Below are positions 22,618 to 33,560 of a stretch of DNA of 64,000 bases, one piece after another. The stretch spans positions 61,419,850-61,483,849 of the forward strand of contig NC_087063.1 in the NCBI RefSeq assembly GCF_963678635.1, in the 5' to 3' direction. The notes under the pieces were generated by a model, which had not been told where the DNA came from, did not search any database, and worked only from the letters and a program-made list of their open reading frames with translations. Numbering within the stretch: the first letter of the stretch is position 1; each line of letters starts with the position of its first letter. The translations under genes were made by a program, and so were the position numbers. This stretch comes from Symsagittifera roscoffensis. Lineage: Eukaryota > Xenacoelomorpha > Acoela > Convolutidae.

Positions 22618-23185
22618 CTATTTATCCCAATCATTTGTTATTTTCACCAGTTGTGATAAAATCGCATTGTAAGTGTGATGATCGTAGTGAACATGATCGG
22701 TGCTTGATTTGTAGTTGGGTTCTACCAATATCTTCGCATAATGTTTTTGAGATTTCTTCTCAAGAAACTTATTGAGAACGTTTTTTTCTACTTGTCGCAA
22801 TTCTCTCGGTAGAACAAGTAAAACGAGAATCTGTCGATGGGCTATTGATTCAACCCATTCATTCATCGCTTTTGTGATTTCAGTTGGCTTTTTTGATTTC
22901 AGTAACTGCTTTCTAGGATGATTGCAGGCAACCTTTCCACCACATATAATTAAAACATGAGTGAACTTCTTCATATCTTGCGTGTTAATTCTATTTTTCC
23001 AACTGGTTAACTTTTATCCAGACAAGCCAATTAAAGTGACTTCCATTTTATGGTAACTATTCGAGTAAATGATTTCCAGATAATTCATGTGACTATCGCA
23101 AAAAATTGCAATACGTTTCTCTTTTTTGTTTTCTTGGAATTGGGTTTTCTGATCACTGAACCATTTGTTTTTGGCCAAATTTATT
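22618..23185 (-). pseudogene. SGNH/GDSL-hydrolase-like frame, unit 2
   Basis: Lies downstream of the integrase in element orientation. The N-terminal block reads FCDSHM, where GDS is expected, so the Gly is changed to Cys. A stop interrupts it near 23014. The remainder (22974-22618, 118 codons) carries ICGGKVACNHP in the place of the GGND block, the strand ILVLLVLPR, and DHVHYDHHTYN as the C-terminal D-x-x-H block. Ser, Asp and His are present, and the block III Asn is replaced by Lys. Such esterase-like domains are known in CR1-like LINEs and Ngaro-type elements. Its place here is where an env would sit in other elements. Confidence 0.5.
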
Positions 23186-23190
23186 GGTAT

Positions 23191-23945
23191 TTATTCCTTC
23201 TGAAATTTGCGCCAGATTTGATAAGCATTTGTTTGAGCTGCCTTGAAATTCTTTCGATGACCTTCATACTCTTTGGAGTATATTCGGGAAGTTTCCAATC
23301 CAACCAATAAGTGATTTCGGGTAATCGCTTTGTAACCATCAATGCCATCCGAAACTGATGTGAGAAGTCTTTGGTTTAGAATGCCTTCAACTATGAAGTC
23401 AAAAGTGGTAAAAAGGTCCTCCGTCAAGTTTTGTGTTCACATGACATCATAGAATGCTTTTTTTGCACTTCTCACAAGTCTTTTCCATATACCTCTAAAG
23501 TGTGGTTCGTTTGGTGGATATAATCTCCATTCGGTGTATCGTTTTGCCATTGATTCTTCCTTTTCCGGCGACCATAATTTAATTTGATCTTGTAATTTAT
23601 TATTCGTTCCAACAAAATTCGTCCCATTGTCGCTCACGATTAGATCCGGCTTACCTCTTGGAGCTATGAATCAAGAGCAACTTTAAGATGCACGGCTCTC
23701 GTTGTGAGACAAGTCGTCAGACATATTCATATTTTTCTGGCGATCTCCTTACTTTTACATTGAAAGGTCCAAAGTAATCTACACTAGTATTTTTGAAAGG
23801 TCTTGTGAAATCCATCCTGAAATCAAGTAAGTCTGCCATCAGTGGAGACCCAATCCTCTGCGATAATTTTCTACAGTGTACGCAAATCCTCTGCGATAAT
23901 TTTCTACAGTGTAGCCTTGATTTGTCTGATTTTGTTTCTTAGCAC
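23191..23945 (-). pseudogene. BEL/Pao integrase remnant, unit 2
   Basis: Same disrupted integrase as in unit 1. The SDNGTNFVG piece is at 23637-23437 and the C-terminal piece at 23427-23191. It keeps GIWKRLV (Lys for the catalytic Glu). The 33-bp duplication at about 23852-23915 breaks the zinc-binding/linker region that is still readable in unit 1. Confidence 0.75.
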
Positions 23946-25424
23946 AATAATTCAGTAAGTCTCGAAAACCATGCTTCTGAAATGTTCGATCCCAATTTGA
24001 TAATTTTCCAGATGTTCATTTATCAGGAAAATTACAATTACATGGTGTTTTGATTCCAAAATAATTGCATGCTTTTATACGAAAGATAAGTCTTTTGAAC
24101 TTATCAATCTGCATCTTGCTTTTATCAACCCTTATGCATCAATAAAGGGATTCAATTTTTCAAGATGAGTTCGTTCTTCTCTCTGAAATTTTTTTGTTGA
24201 ACACACTTGAAGATAGTTTTCGCAGCTTGATGCTTTTTTTTTCAGCCGTTATAGACAGTTATTGGGGTTTCTCTTTCCTTGTTGCTCTCATAACCTAAGC
24301 AACTGTGTTCTGAAGTCTTTAGAGTTACTTAATCTATGCCAATTGCCCAAAAGTTCAATAATTGTAACCTACTACAATCTTCTTCTGTTACTTCTTTTCA
24401 CTTCAACAAGTTTGATGTTTAATTGATTTTGCTATTCCTCTTCACTCTTTATCCAGGTCGGCCCGTGTAACAAGTTAATTTCAAGTATTTGTGCTATTGT
24501 GAGTCCTCTTGTGCCTAGATCTGCAGGACTCATTTCACCTTTAACTTGTCTCCATCTATTTGTTGTCGTGGTGTCGATATCATTGAGACGAAGATCGGCA
24601 ACTTCTTTTCAGAAGAAAACTAAGCTAATACTGTGCTCGAATCTGACTACATGCAGATTTTGTTCACAGTGTTTCTATGTAATTCCAGTATGTTGTCTTT
24701 AATTCAGCACCTCTAAACGTGGTATGTTTAGTTGATTTTTCGGCGCAAATTTTGTTTCTCCAACAAGAAAAAAAAACGTCTTTAGTGTCATTTTGCTCTG
24801 ATTCAAAAAGTAAGCAACTGCCTATAGTCCTTCAAGTGAAGCATCAACGAACACGTGGAGATCAATTTCTCTCTCTGTTGAAATGAAATTGAAGTAAGTT
24901 TTTAGGATTTCAAAGTTTTTGATTTGTGTAAGTTCTTTTCTCCAAGACTCGTATAAAGAACTTTTCTCCGAGAATTGTATCAAGTTTTTGTCCCCCTTTT
25001 CTGTCTTGTGATCTATTCAGATTTCTTCCCTTGTTCTGTTGTTATTTAGTCTAACTTGTCAAGAGTCAGGGCCATAATTTTCTGTCAATTTAAGTACTAC
25101 CCCGAAGTGATAATTAGTAGTGTAGCTCAGATCCAGATCGCAGTCTCAAATGCCTAATATTAATTTAAGTATAGGTCAAATGTCCTTGTTAGCAAAAACG
25201 AACACATCCAAAAGTTCTGCTGCTCGGCGGTAATAGTAAGCCCTATTTTGGCATCAAAAAGCCAAGATAGAAATATTTTTTTTTTCAAGTGGTAAATTTA
25301 AAACTTTGAAGTAACGGAATAACTTGTAAGAACCAATTAATTCAGTATAATCAAACAAAACATCCTAGTATTATGAGTAAGAATGATTTATCTTGAATGC
25401 CACCGGCCAAACAAGATGAGTAAA

Positions 25425-25992
25425 CTATTTATCCCAATCATTTGTTATTTTCACCAGTTGTGATAAAATCGCATTGTAAGTGTGATGATCGTAGTGAACA
25501 TGATCGGTGCTTGATTTGTAGTTGGGTTCTACCAATATCTTCGCATAATGTTTTTGAGATTTCTTCTCAAGAAACTTATTGAGAACGTTTTTTTCTACTT
25601 GTCGCAATTCTCTCGGTAGAACAAGTAAAACGAGAATCTGTCGATGGGCTATTGATTCAACCCATTCATTCATCGCTTTTGTGATTTCAGTTGGCTTTTT
25701 TGATTTCAGTAACTGCTTTCTAGGATGATTGCAGGCAACCTTTCCACCACATATAATTAAAACATGAGTGAACTTCTTCATATCTTGCGTGTTAATTCTA
25801 TTTTTCCAACTGGTTAACTTTTATCCAGACAAGCCAATTAAAGTGACTTCCATTTTATGGTAACTATTCGAGTAAATGATTTCCAGATAATTCATGTGAC
25901 TATCGCAAAAAATTGCAATACGTTTCTCTTTTTTGTTTTCTTGGAATTGGGTTTTCTGATCACTGAACCATTTGTTTTTGGCCAAATTTATT
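25425..25992 (-). pseudogene. SGNH/GDSL-hydrolase-like frame, unit 3
   Basis: Identical in its 118-codon C-terminal part (25781-25425) to unit 2, with the same CDS for GDS change and the same in-frame stop upstream. Not functional as it stands. Confidence 0.5.
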
Positions 25993-25997
25993 GGTAT

Positions 25998-26752
25998 TTA
26001 TTCCTTCTGAAATTTGCGCCAGATTTGATAAGCATTTGTTTGAGCTGCCTTGAAATTCTTTCGATGACCTTCATACTCTTTGGAGTATATTCGGGAAGTT
26101 TCCAATCCAACCAATAAGTGATTTCGGGTAATCGCTTTGTAACCATCAATGCCATCCGAAACTGATGTGAGAAGTCTTTGGTTTAGAATGCCTTCAACTA
26201 TGAAGTCAAAAGTGGTAAAAAGGTCCTCCGTCAAGTTTTGTGTTCACATGACATCATAGAATGCTTTTTTTGCACTTCTCACAAGTCTTTTCCATATACC
26301 TCTAAAGTGTGGTTCGTTTGGTGGATATAATCTCCATTCGGTGTATCGTTTTGCCATTGATTCTTCCTTTTCCGGCGACCATAATTTAATTTGATCTTGT
26401 AATTTATTATTCGTTCCAACAAAATTCGTCCCATTGTCGCTCACGATTAGATCCGGCTTACCTCTTGGAGCTATGAATCAAGAGCAACTTTAAGATGCAC
26501 GGCTCTCGTTGTGAGACAAGTCGTCAGACATATTCATATTTTTCTGGCGATCTCCTTACTTTTACATTGAAAGGTCCAAAGTAATCTACACTAGTATTTT
26601 TGAAAGGTCTTGTGAAATCCATCCTGAAATCAAGTAAGTCTGCCATCAGTGGAGACCCAATCCTCTGCGATAATTTTCTACAGTGTACGCAAATCCTCTG
26701 CGATAATTTTCTACAGTGTAGCCTTGATTTGTCTGATTTTGTTTCTTAGCAC
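25998..26752 (-). pseudogene. BEL/Pao integrase remnant, unit 3
   Basis: Matches unit 2 throughout: pieces at 26444-26244 (SDNGTNFVG...GIWKRLV) and 26234-25998. Same Lys substitution and the same 33-bp duplication upstream. Confidence 0.75.
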
Positions 26753-28219
26753 AATAATTCAGTAAGTCTCGAAAACCATGCTTCTGAAATGTTCGATCCC
26801 AATTTGATAATTTTCCAGATGTTCATTTCTCAGGAAAATTACAATTACATGGTGTTTTGATTCCAAAATAATTGCATGCTTTTATACAAAAGATAAGTCT
26901 TTTGAACTTATCAATCTGCATCTTGCTTTTATCAACCCTTATGCATCAATAAAGGGATTCAATTTTTCAAGATGAGTTCGTTTTTCTCTCTGACATTTTT
27001 TTGTTGAACACACTTGAAGATAGTTTTCGCAGCTTGATGCTTTTTTTTCAGTCGTTATAGTCAGTTATTGGGGTTTCTCTTTCCGTGTTGCTCTCATAAC
27101 CTAAGCAATTGTGTTCTGAAGTCTTTAGAGTTACTTAATCTATGCCAATCGCCCAAAAGTTCTATAATTGTAACCTTACTACAATCTTCTTCAATTACTT
27201 CTTTTCACTTCAACAAGTTTGATGTTTAATTGATTTTGCTATTCCTCTTCACTCTTTATCCAGATCGGCCCGTGTAACAAGTTAATTTCAAGTATTTGTG
27301 ATATTGTGAGTCCTCTTGTGCCTAGATCTGCAGGACTCATTTCACCTTTAACTTGTCTCCATCTATTTGTTGTCGTGGTGTCGAAATCATTGAGACGAAG
27401 ATCGGCAACTTCTTTTCAGAAGAAAACTAAGCTAATACTGTGCTCGAATCTGACTACATGCAGATTTTGTTCACAGTGTTTCTATGTAATTCCAGTATGT
27501 TGTCTTTAATTCAGCAGCTCTAAACGTGGTATGTTTAGTTGATTTTTCGGCGCAAATTTTGTTTCTCCAACAAGAAAAAAAAACGTCTTTAGTGTCATTT
27601 TGCTCTGATTCAAAAAGTAAGCAACTGCCTATAGTCCTTCAAGTGAAGCATCAACGAACACGTGGAGATCAATTTCTCTCTCTGTTGAAATGAAATTGAA
27701 GTAAGTTTTTAGGATTTCAAAGTTTTTGATTTGTGTAAGTTCTTTTCTCCAAGACTCGTATAAAGAACTTTTCTCCGAGAATTGTATCAAGTTTTTGTCC
27801 CCCTTTTCTGTCTTGTGATCTATTCAGATTTCTTCCCTTGTTCTGTTGTTATTTAGTCTAACTTGTCAAAAGTCAGGTCCATAATTTTCTGTCAATTTCA
27901 GTACTACCCCGAAGTGATAATTAGTAGTGTAGCTCAGATCCAGATCGCAGTCTCAAATGCCTAATAATAATTTAAGTATAGGTCAATTGTCCTTGTTAGC
28001 AAAAACGAACACATCCAAAAGTTCTGCTGCTCGGCGGTAATAGTAAGCCCTATTTTGGCATCAAAAAGCCAAAATAGAAATATTTTTTTTTCAATTGGTA
28101 AATTTAAAACTTTGAAGTAACGGAATAACTTGTAAGAACCAATTAGTTCAGTATAATCAAACAAAACCTCCTAGTATTATGAGTAAGAATGATTTATCTT
28201 GAATGCCACCGGCTAGACA

Positions 28220-28792
28220 AGATGAGTAAACTATTTATCCCAATCATTTGTTATTTTCACCAGTTGTGATAAAATCGCATTGTAAGTGTGATGATCGTAG
28301 TGAACATGATCGGTGCTTGATTTGTAGTTGGGTTCTACCAATATCTTCGCATAATGTTTTTGAGACTTCTTCTCGAGAAACTTAGTGAGAACGTTTTTTT
28401 TCTACTTAACGCAATTTTCGTGGTAGAACAGGTAAAACGAGAATCTGTCGATGGGCTATTGATTCAACCCATTCATTCATCGCTTTTGTGATTTCACTTG
28501 GCTTTTTTGATTTCAGTAACTGCTTTCTAGGATGATTGCAGGCATCCTTTCCACCACATATAATTAAACTATGAGTGAACTTCTTCATATCTTGCGTGTT
28601 AATTCTATTTTTCCAACTGGTTAACTTTAATCCAGACAAGCCAATTAAAGTGACTTCCATTTTATGGTAACTATTCGAGTAAATGATTTCCAGATAATTC
28701 ATGTGACTATCGCCAAAAATCGCAAAACGTTTCTCTTTTTTGTTTTCTTGGAATTGGGTTTTCTGATCACTGAACCATTTGTTTGTGGCCAA
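28220..28792 (-). pseudogene. SGNH/GDSL-hydrolase-like frame, unit 4 (best preserved N-terminus)
   Basis: An uninterrupted frame of 128 codons (28792-28406) reads FAIFGDSHMNYLEI, a clear GDS block I with catalytic Ser. It continues through LIGLSGLKLTSW, ICGGKDACNHP (block III position, Lys for Asn) and ILVLPVLPR. A stop after PRKLR cuts it. The region homologous to the DHVHYDHHTYN block continues to about 28230 out of frame. It sits about 10 bp after the integrase C-terminal frame, so it was probably expressed with, or just after, pol. Fold assignment rests on the spacing of the GDS, GGxD and DxxH blocks; no similarity search was run. Confidence 0.55.
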
Positions 28793-28804
28793 ATTTATTG
28801 GTAT

Positions 28805-29560
28805 TTATTCCTTCTGAAATTTGCGCCAGATTTGAGAAGCAATTATTTGAGCTGCCTTGAAATTCTTTCGATGACCTTCATACTCTTTCGTGTATTTTCG
28901 GGAAGTTTCCAGTCCAACCAATAAGTGATTTCGGGTAATCGCTTTGTAACCATCAATGCCATCCGAAACTGATGTGAGAAGTCTTTGGTTTAGAATGCCT
29001 TCAACTATGAAGTCAAAAGTGGTAAAAAGGTCCTCCGTCAAGTTTTGTGTTCACATGACATTATAGAATGCTTTTTTGCACTTCTCACAAGTTTTTTCCA
29101 TATACCTCTAAAGTGTGGTTCGTTTGGTGGATATAATCTCCATTCGGTGTATCGTTTTGCCATTGATTCTTCCTTTTCCGGCGACCATAATTTAATTTGA
29201 TCTTGTAATTTATTATTCGTTCCAACAAAATTCGTCCCATTGTCGCTCACGATGAGATCCGGCTTACCTCTTGGAGCTATGAATCAAGAGCAACTTTAAG
29301 ATGCACGGCTCTCGTTGTGAGACAAGTCGTCAGACATATTCATATTTTTCTGGCGATCTCCTTACTTTTACATTGAAAGGTCCAAAGTAATCTACACTAG
29401 TATTTTTGAAAGGTCTTGTGAAATCCATCCTGAAATCAAGTAAGTCTGCCATCAGTGGAGACCCAATCCTCTGCGATAATTTTCTACAGTGTACGCAAAT
29501 CCTCTGCGATAATTTTCTACAGTGTAGCCTTGATTTGTCTGATTTTGTTTCTTAGCACAA
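28805..29560 (-). pseudogene. BEL/Pao integrase remnant, unit 4
   Basis: Pieces at 29250-29038 (SDNGTNFVG, PPNEPHFRGIWKKLVRS) and 29041-28805 (C-terminal domain). VDYFGPF is encoded near 29385. The Lys replacing the catalytic Glu is present here too, so it was fixed before the array formed. Confidence 0.75.
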
Positions 29561-30828
29561 TAATTCAGTAAGTCTCGAAAACCATGCTTCTGAAATGTTC
29601 GATCCCAATTTGATAATTTTCCAGATGTTCATTTCTCAGGAAAATTACAATTACATGGTGTTTTGATTCCAAAATAATTGCATGCTTTTATACAAAAGAT
29701 AAGTCTTTTGAACTTATCAATCTGCATCTTGCTTTTATCAACCCTTATGCATCAATAAAGGGATTCAATTTTTCAAGATGAGTTCGTTTTTATCTCTGAC
29801 ATTTTTTTGTTGAACACACTTGAAGATAGTTTTCGCAGCTTGATGCTTTTTTTCAGCCGTTATAGTCAGTTATTGGGGTTTCTCTTTCCGTGTTGCTCTC
29901 ATAACCTAAGCAATTGTGTTCTGAAGTCTTTAGAGTTACTTAATCTATGCCAATCGCCCAAAAGTTCAATAATTGTAACCTTACTACAATCTTCTTCAAT
30001 TACTTCTTTTCACTTCAACAAGTTTGATGTTTAATTGATTTTGCTATTCCTCTTCACTCTTTATCCATGTCGGCCCGTGTAACAAGTTAATTTCAAGTAT
30101 TTGTGCTATTGTGAGTCCTCTTGTGCCTAGATCTGCAGGACTCATTTCACCTTTAACTTGTCTCCATCTATTTGTTGTCGTGGTGTCGAAATCATTGAGA
30201 CGAAGATCGGCAACTTCTTTTCAGAAGAAAACTAAGCTAATACTGTGCTCGAATCTGACTACATGCAGATTTTGTTCACAGTGTTTCTATGTAATTCCAG
30301 TATGTTGTCTTTAATTCAGCAGCTCTAAACGTGGTATGATTAGTTGATTTTCGGCGCAAATTTTGTTTCTCCAACAAGAAAAAAAACGCCTTTAGTGTCA
30401 TTTTGCTCTGATTCAAAAAGTAAGCATCTGCCTATAGTCCTTCAAGTGAAGCATCAACGAACACGTGGAGATCAATCTCTCTCTCTGCTGAAATGAAATT
30501 GAAGTAATTTTTTAGGATTTCAAAGTTTTTGATTTGTGTAAGTTCTTTTCTCGAAGACTCATACTCTTCAGCAATATTTTTCTAATTTTTTTTTTCCCAT
30601 TCAACACGTTCAGATTTCCAGATTTTTTTCAATTCAATACATTCCTTATTCGAATGGTGAAGGGTGACAACAATCCTAGTGAATGTAATAGTAAAAAAAA
30701 ACACGCTAAGCAAATTTTTTTGTGAGAATCGTTCGACTGACTTATCCTTCATTCGACAGACTGCTAAGCTATCCGATTCTATGTTCCATTTGATTCCCAG
30801 AATCGGAGATTCCTTTCCTTTAATGTTT

Positions 30829-31430
30829 TCAAATAGCTGTGCAATGTAACTTTGAATTCGTCAGCTTGAAAACCCCTTTGCTTAAACTTCTAACTACTTG
30901 TTGTTTGAGGTTCTCGGCTTTTATTCGATCATTGCTTTTGTATATGAAATCATCCATATAGAAACGGTTTGACATTTCTTCTAACTTATCAAATTTTAAT
31001 GATTTAGTCAGTGCACATAATTTGCACAAGTTGGTGAACTTCTGGCTTCAAATATATGTCTGTTATGTTTGTAATTCACTATTTTGTCGCATTTATTTTC
31101 GATATCTGGATTAAAAATTCTCAGACAGTGAGTATCTTTTTTTCTGGTTGACTTGAAGAAACATCTGCTCAAAATCCGTTCTGGTTGCAATTGCTCCTTC
31201 TTGAAATTTGAACAAGGTTCGTAAAGGTTTCTGCAACAAATCTGGTCCAATTAGTAATTTATTACTCAAAGATATTCCTTTTATACTTCGAAGCTGAATT
31301 ACAAACTCTTCTGACTTTCCCTGGTTTCTGTGGATGAAAGACTGGATGATCAAGTAAATACCAGATTGTGCTATTCTCAGTGTTAGATATGTCATTTTAG
31401 GACATTTTCTCAATGAATCGTTTTGCGAGA
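30829..31430 (-). pseudogene. BEL/Pao reverse transcriptase
   Basis: Two overlapping frames cover the polymerase. At 31413-31111 is LLIGPDLLQKPLRTLFKFQ, then a stretch with ATRTDFEQMFLQV, where the D-x-x-x-M/F motif holds the first catalytic Asp. At 31250-31008 the CLRIF and SSPTCANY motifs follow. At 31029-30829 comes FYMDDFIYKSND, the YxDD catalytic box in its BEL/Pao form, followed by LSKGVFKLTNSK. At least one frameshift separates the parts. Family assignment is firm from these motifs. The fragment is inactive. Confidence 0.85.
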
Positions 31431-31778
31431 TCAGTTTTTATCGTGTAGTGATACTTTGTTTTCAAATCATCATCTTTACTGAGCCTTTTTTGAAATGATA
31501 ATGACCTAAGTTGCCCCAGGACACTTCCATAAATGTTTGCAATTTTTAGTTGATCCTCCGACCAAAGAAGTCCAACTTCCTATCTGCCATCTTCAAGTTT
31601 GGTTGTTTATTCTGGGGCTTGATGAGCTCGTTTTTCTTCACTAGATAACAATTCAACAATTTTTGCTGAACCATAGCTTTCTGTAGACCACCAATTTTTG
31701 ACCTTTCGAGCCAATTTTTCTTCGGTAGAAATACGACTGAGCTTTGCAATCATAGGCTACGTTTTGTCCCAATGCTAT

Positions 31779-32246
31779 TCAGTGACATCCAAAAGGTGTT
31801 GATACTCCCCACGGATTTCTCTTATCTAGACTTCTGTATTCTATTGGTCTTACCATAGTGAACATATCCTGACCAATAATCAATTTGACTTCGGAGTGTG
31901 AAGTTTTCTGGTTTAGCAAAATCGATAAGTGCGGGAATTTTCTTTTGTCTGCACTATAATTGTAGTTCAATGACCCAACAGACAAATTAAGATGAAACAA
32001 ACAATTGATGTTTTCAGGTGGTTTCAAACTCTTGGTGGATACCTTCACGGTTACTCCTTCCGTGATGCTTCTTGAACTTTTAGTTCCAGTCAATACTCTT
32101 TTGCAGTCTTTTGTATCTAATTTCAACGATTCTCTAGGAGATTTGTCTATTAGTGACCCTGTTGACCCAGAGTCTTGTAATGCACAAGTCTCCCTTGATT
32201 TTTCCGTCATTGCATTAGTTCGCTGCACTCTTATAATCGATATCAA
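31779..32246 (-). pseudogene. BEL/Pao aspartic protease
   Basis: An open stretch of 155 codons with ALQDSGSTGSLI, the DSGS catalytic loop of BEL/Pao-type retropepsins. The later motif LIIGQDMFTMVRPIEYR matches the family's I-G-x-D block, and the region ends with WGVSTPFG. It follows the gag zinc knuckle directly, as in canonical gag-protease-RT order. The domain itself is intact over this length, the surrounding polyprotein is not. Confidence 0.85.
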
Positions 32247-32250
32247 GCCA

Positions 32251-32765
32251 CTACTTTAAGAGTTGATGTATTTTTGGTGTATTGGTCTTACTCCGGATCT
32301 TTTTTTTATGCAATAGTCGGTTGTGTTTTCTGGCCCATCCATCTATTCCACATGGGTTGACTTTAGAGTTTTTGATGCTAAGTGTTTTACCCAAACATCT
32401 AAAGCACAATTTGTTTTTCTTCACGGCATCATATCGTTGTTTCAGATTTATCATTTTGAAGTCTGGACAGCTCCAGAGTTTGTATATCCATTTTGTGCAA
32501 CACTTGCAATGATCTGTGCTTTTGTTGTTGAAGTCTTGACTCTTGTCTTCTGTAACATACGTTCTGGTTTTTTTTTGTGTATGTGATTTAATTTCCGTGT
32601 TTTAGTTGTTCCTCTAGGCTCATGACTTCGCTTTGCAATTATTTGATTGCGCACTAAGGCCACGTCAGTGAGCCATTCATTTAGCTCAACCACATTGGGT
32701 TGTGAATGTTTTTCCTTTCGATTGAGAAGAACGTCCACTTCTAGTGTAAACCTGCTCAATATCAA
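32251..32765 (-). pseudogene. BEL/Pao gag, central part and zinc knuckle
   Basis: 32765-32451 encodes a Lys/Arg/Gln-rich linker segment, and 32454-32251 the knuckle region (KLCFRCLGKTLS, CGIDGWARKHNRLLHKK). BEL/Pao gag knuckles read C-x2-C...C-x3-C-x-x-x-H-x-x-L-L-H. Here the last Cys is changed to Trp, and the CxxC reads CFRC. Two frames are needed, so this is a remnant. Confidence 0.75.
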
Positions 32766-32987
32766 ATTTTTATAACTGAAATTGATTTAAGATCACTTTC
32801 GTTTTCAAAATCTGTCAAATGCTTACAAATTACTCACTACGCCTGCAATTTTCGATATTTGATGCGGGTCGTGTGTCCCTACAATGGGAAAAATGGGCAC
32901 CCGGTTAAGTTGTGAATGAACTATGATATGTGGCTGACTGTAATGCCTGGACAATAGTTTCCATGCATGTTCATATTGATTGCCGCC

Positions 32988-33272
32988 CTAGCTGAGTCCT
33001 GTCAGAATATCTCTAGCTTTGTCAGATACATAGCTTTTCAGATAGTACATCTTTTCGTTTTTTGTTATGTTTGCGCTCTGCACCGTAATTGTGAATATTC
33101 CTAACCATTCTGGCCATTTCAGTGGATCACCAGCAAGTTTTCCTAACTTTATCTTTGGTAGGCTAGATTTTGGTAAACTCAGATTTTCGGTGTTTAGTTC
33201 TTCGGAGTACCTTTTATGAGATCGCTCTTCATGTAATCTACTTGAATTTGCAAGTTGAAAGTTTGCTTTCAA
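32988..33272 (-). pseudogene. BEL/Pao gag N-terminal part (DUF1759-like)
   Basis: 94 codons containing LPKIKLGKLAGDPLKWPEW and NEKMYYLKSYVSDKA, the diagnostic block of BEL/Pao gag proteins. It supports the - strand orientation of the element, with the 5' end near 33.5 kb. 32765-32988 joins this to the downstream gag part through frame breaks. Confidence 0.85.
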
Positions 33273-33479
33273 CTAGTGGTTCTTTTCGTCTGTTTGGCCG
33301 AAAGTTTTTAACCGGTCCTTTGTTTAGGTCCCTTCTGGATCTATTTCGTCGAATGTGACTGATGTTTATCTGGAGATACATAACTGTCACATCTTAATTG
33401 AGACACGTATCTTGTACTTCAGACACTTGCGAATTCCAATTGTATATCGGCATATGAAAGTTTCATTTCACAAACCCTT

Positions 33480-33560
33480 GAGTTATCAAGAACTGTATCA
33501 AATTTTTGTCCCTCTTCTCTGTATTTTCACCTGTTCAGATTTCTTATATATATATATGGT
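33480..33560 (-). repeat. 5' LTR remnant of the BEL/Pao element
   Basis: AAGAACTGTATCAAATTTTTGTCCC... and CTGTTCAGATTTCTTATAT resemble the GAGAATTGTATCAAGTTTTTG...CTATTCAGATTTCTT sequence found at the 3' side of every tandem unit (19995, 22158, 24965 and 27772). This is what a decayed LTR pair should look like, but only about 70 bp can be matched. The right boundary is lost in a TA microsatellite at about 33545. Confidence 0.5.

Larger units (their letters stand above)
22158..24964 (-). repeat. BEL/Pao tandem unit 2
   Basis: A full 2807-bp unit, almost identical to unit 3: the longer frames of both strands are letter-for-letter the same. On the - strand, in element order, it contains part of the polymerase region, integrase, SGNH-like frame, and a non-coding terminal part that ends in the GAGAATTGTATCAAG sequence. 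The junction to the next unit lies near GACTCGTATAAAGAACTTTT. It carries the 33-bp internal duplication (TCCTCTGCGATAATTTTCTA twice) at about 23852-23915. Confidence 0.85.
24965..27771 (-). repeat. BEL/Pao tandem unit 3
   Basis: Exactly 2807 bp after unit 2 and virtually indistinguishable from it over its left part. Differences begin to appear toward the right part, for example GTTCATTTCTCAGG instead of GTTCATTTATCAGG near 26825, where it resembles unit 4. This mixed pattern suggests recent unequal exchange between neighbouring units. It carries the 33-bp internal duplication near 26665-26720. Confidence 0.85.
27772..30545 (-). repeat. BEL/Pao tandem unit 4, continuous with the 5' half
   Basis: This is the rightmost unit. 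At about 30545 it does not repeat the AAAGAACTTTTCTCC junction but runs on into reverse transcriptase, protease and gag. It is therefore the native 3' half, or replaces it. It differs from units 2 and 3 by scattered substitutions, and carries the 33-bp duplication at about 29465-29525. The stretch 29680-30545, by position, should hold the RT C-terminus and RNase H. I could not read motifs there with confidence. Confidence 0.8.

Noticed and set aside
21692-30314. Repeated + strand frames of 67-86 codons in the BEL/Pao array
   Set aside because: They are antisense shadows of the retroelement's - strand coding regions.
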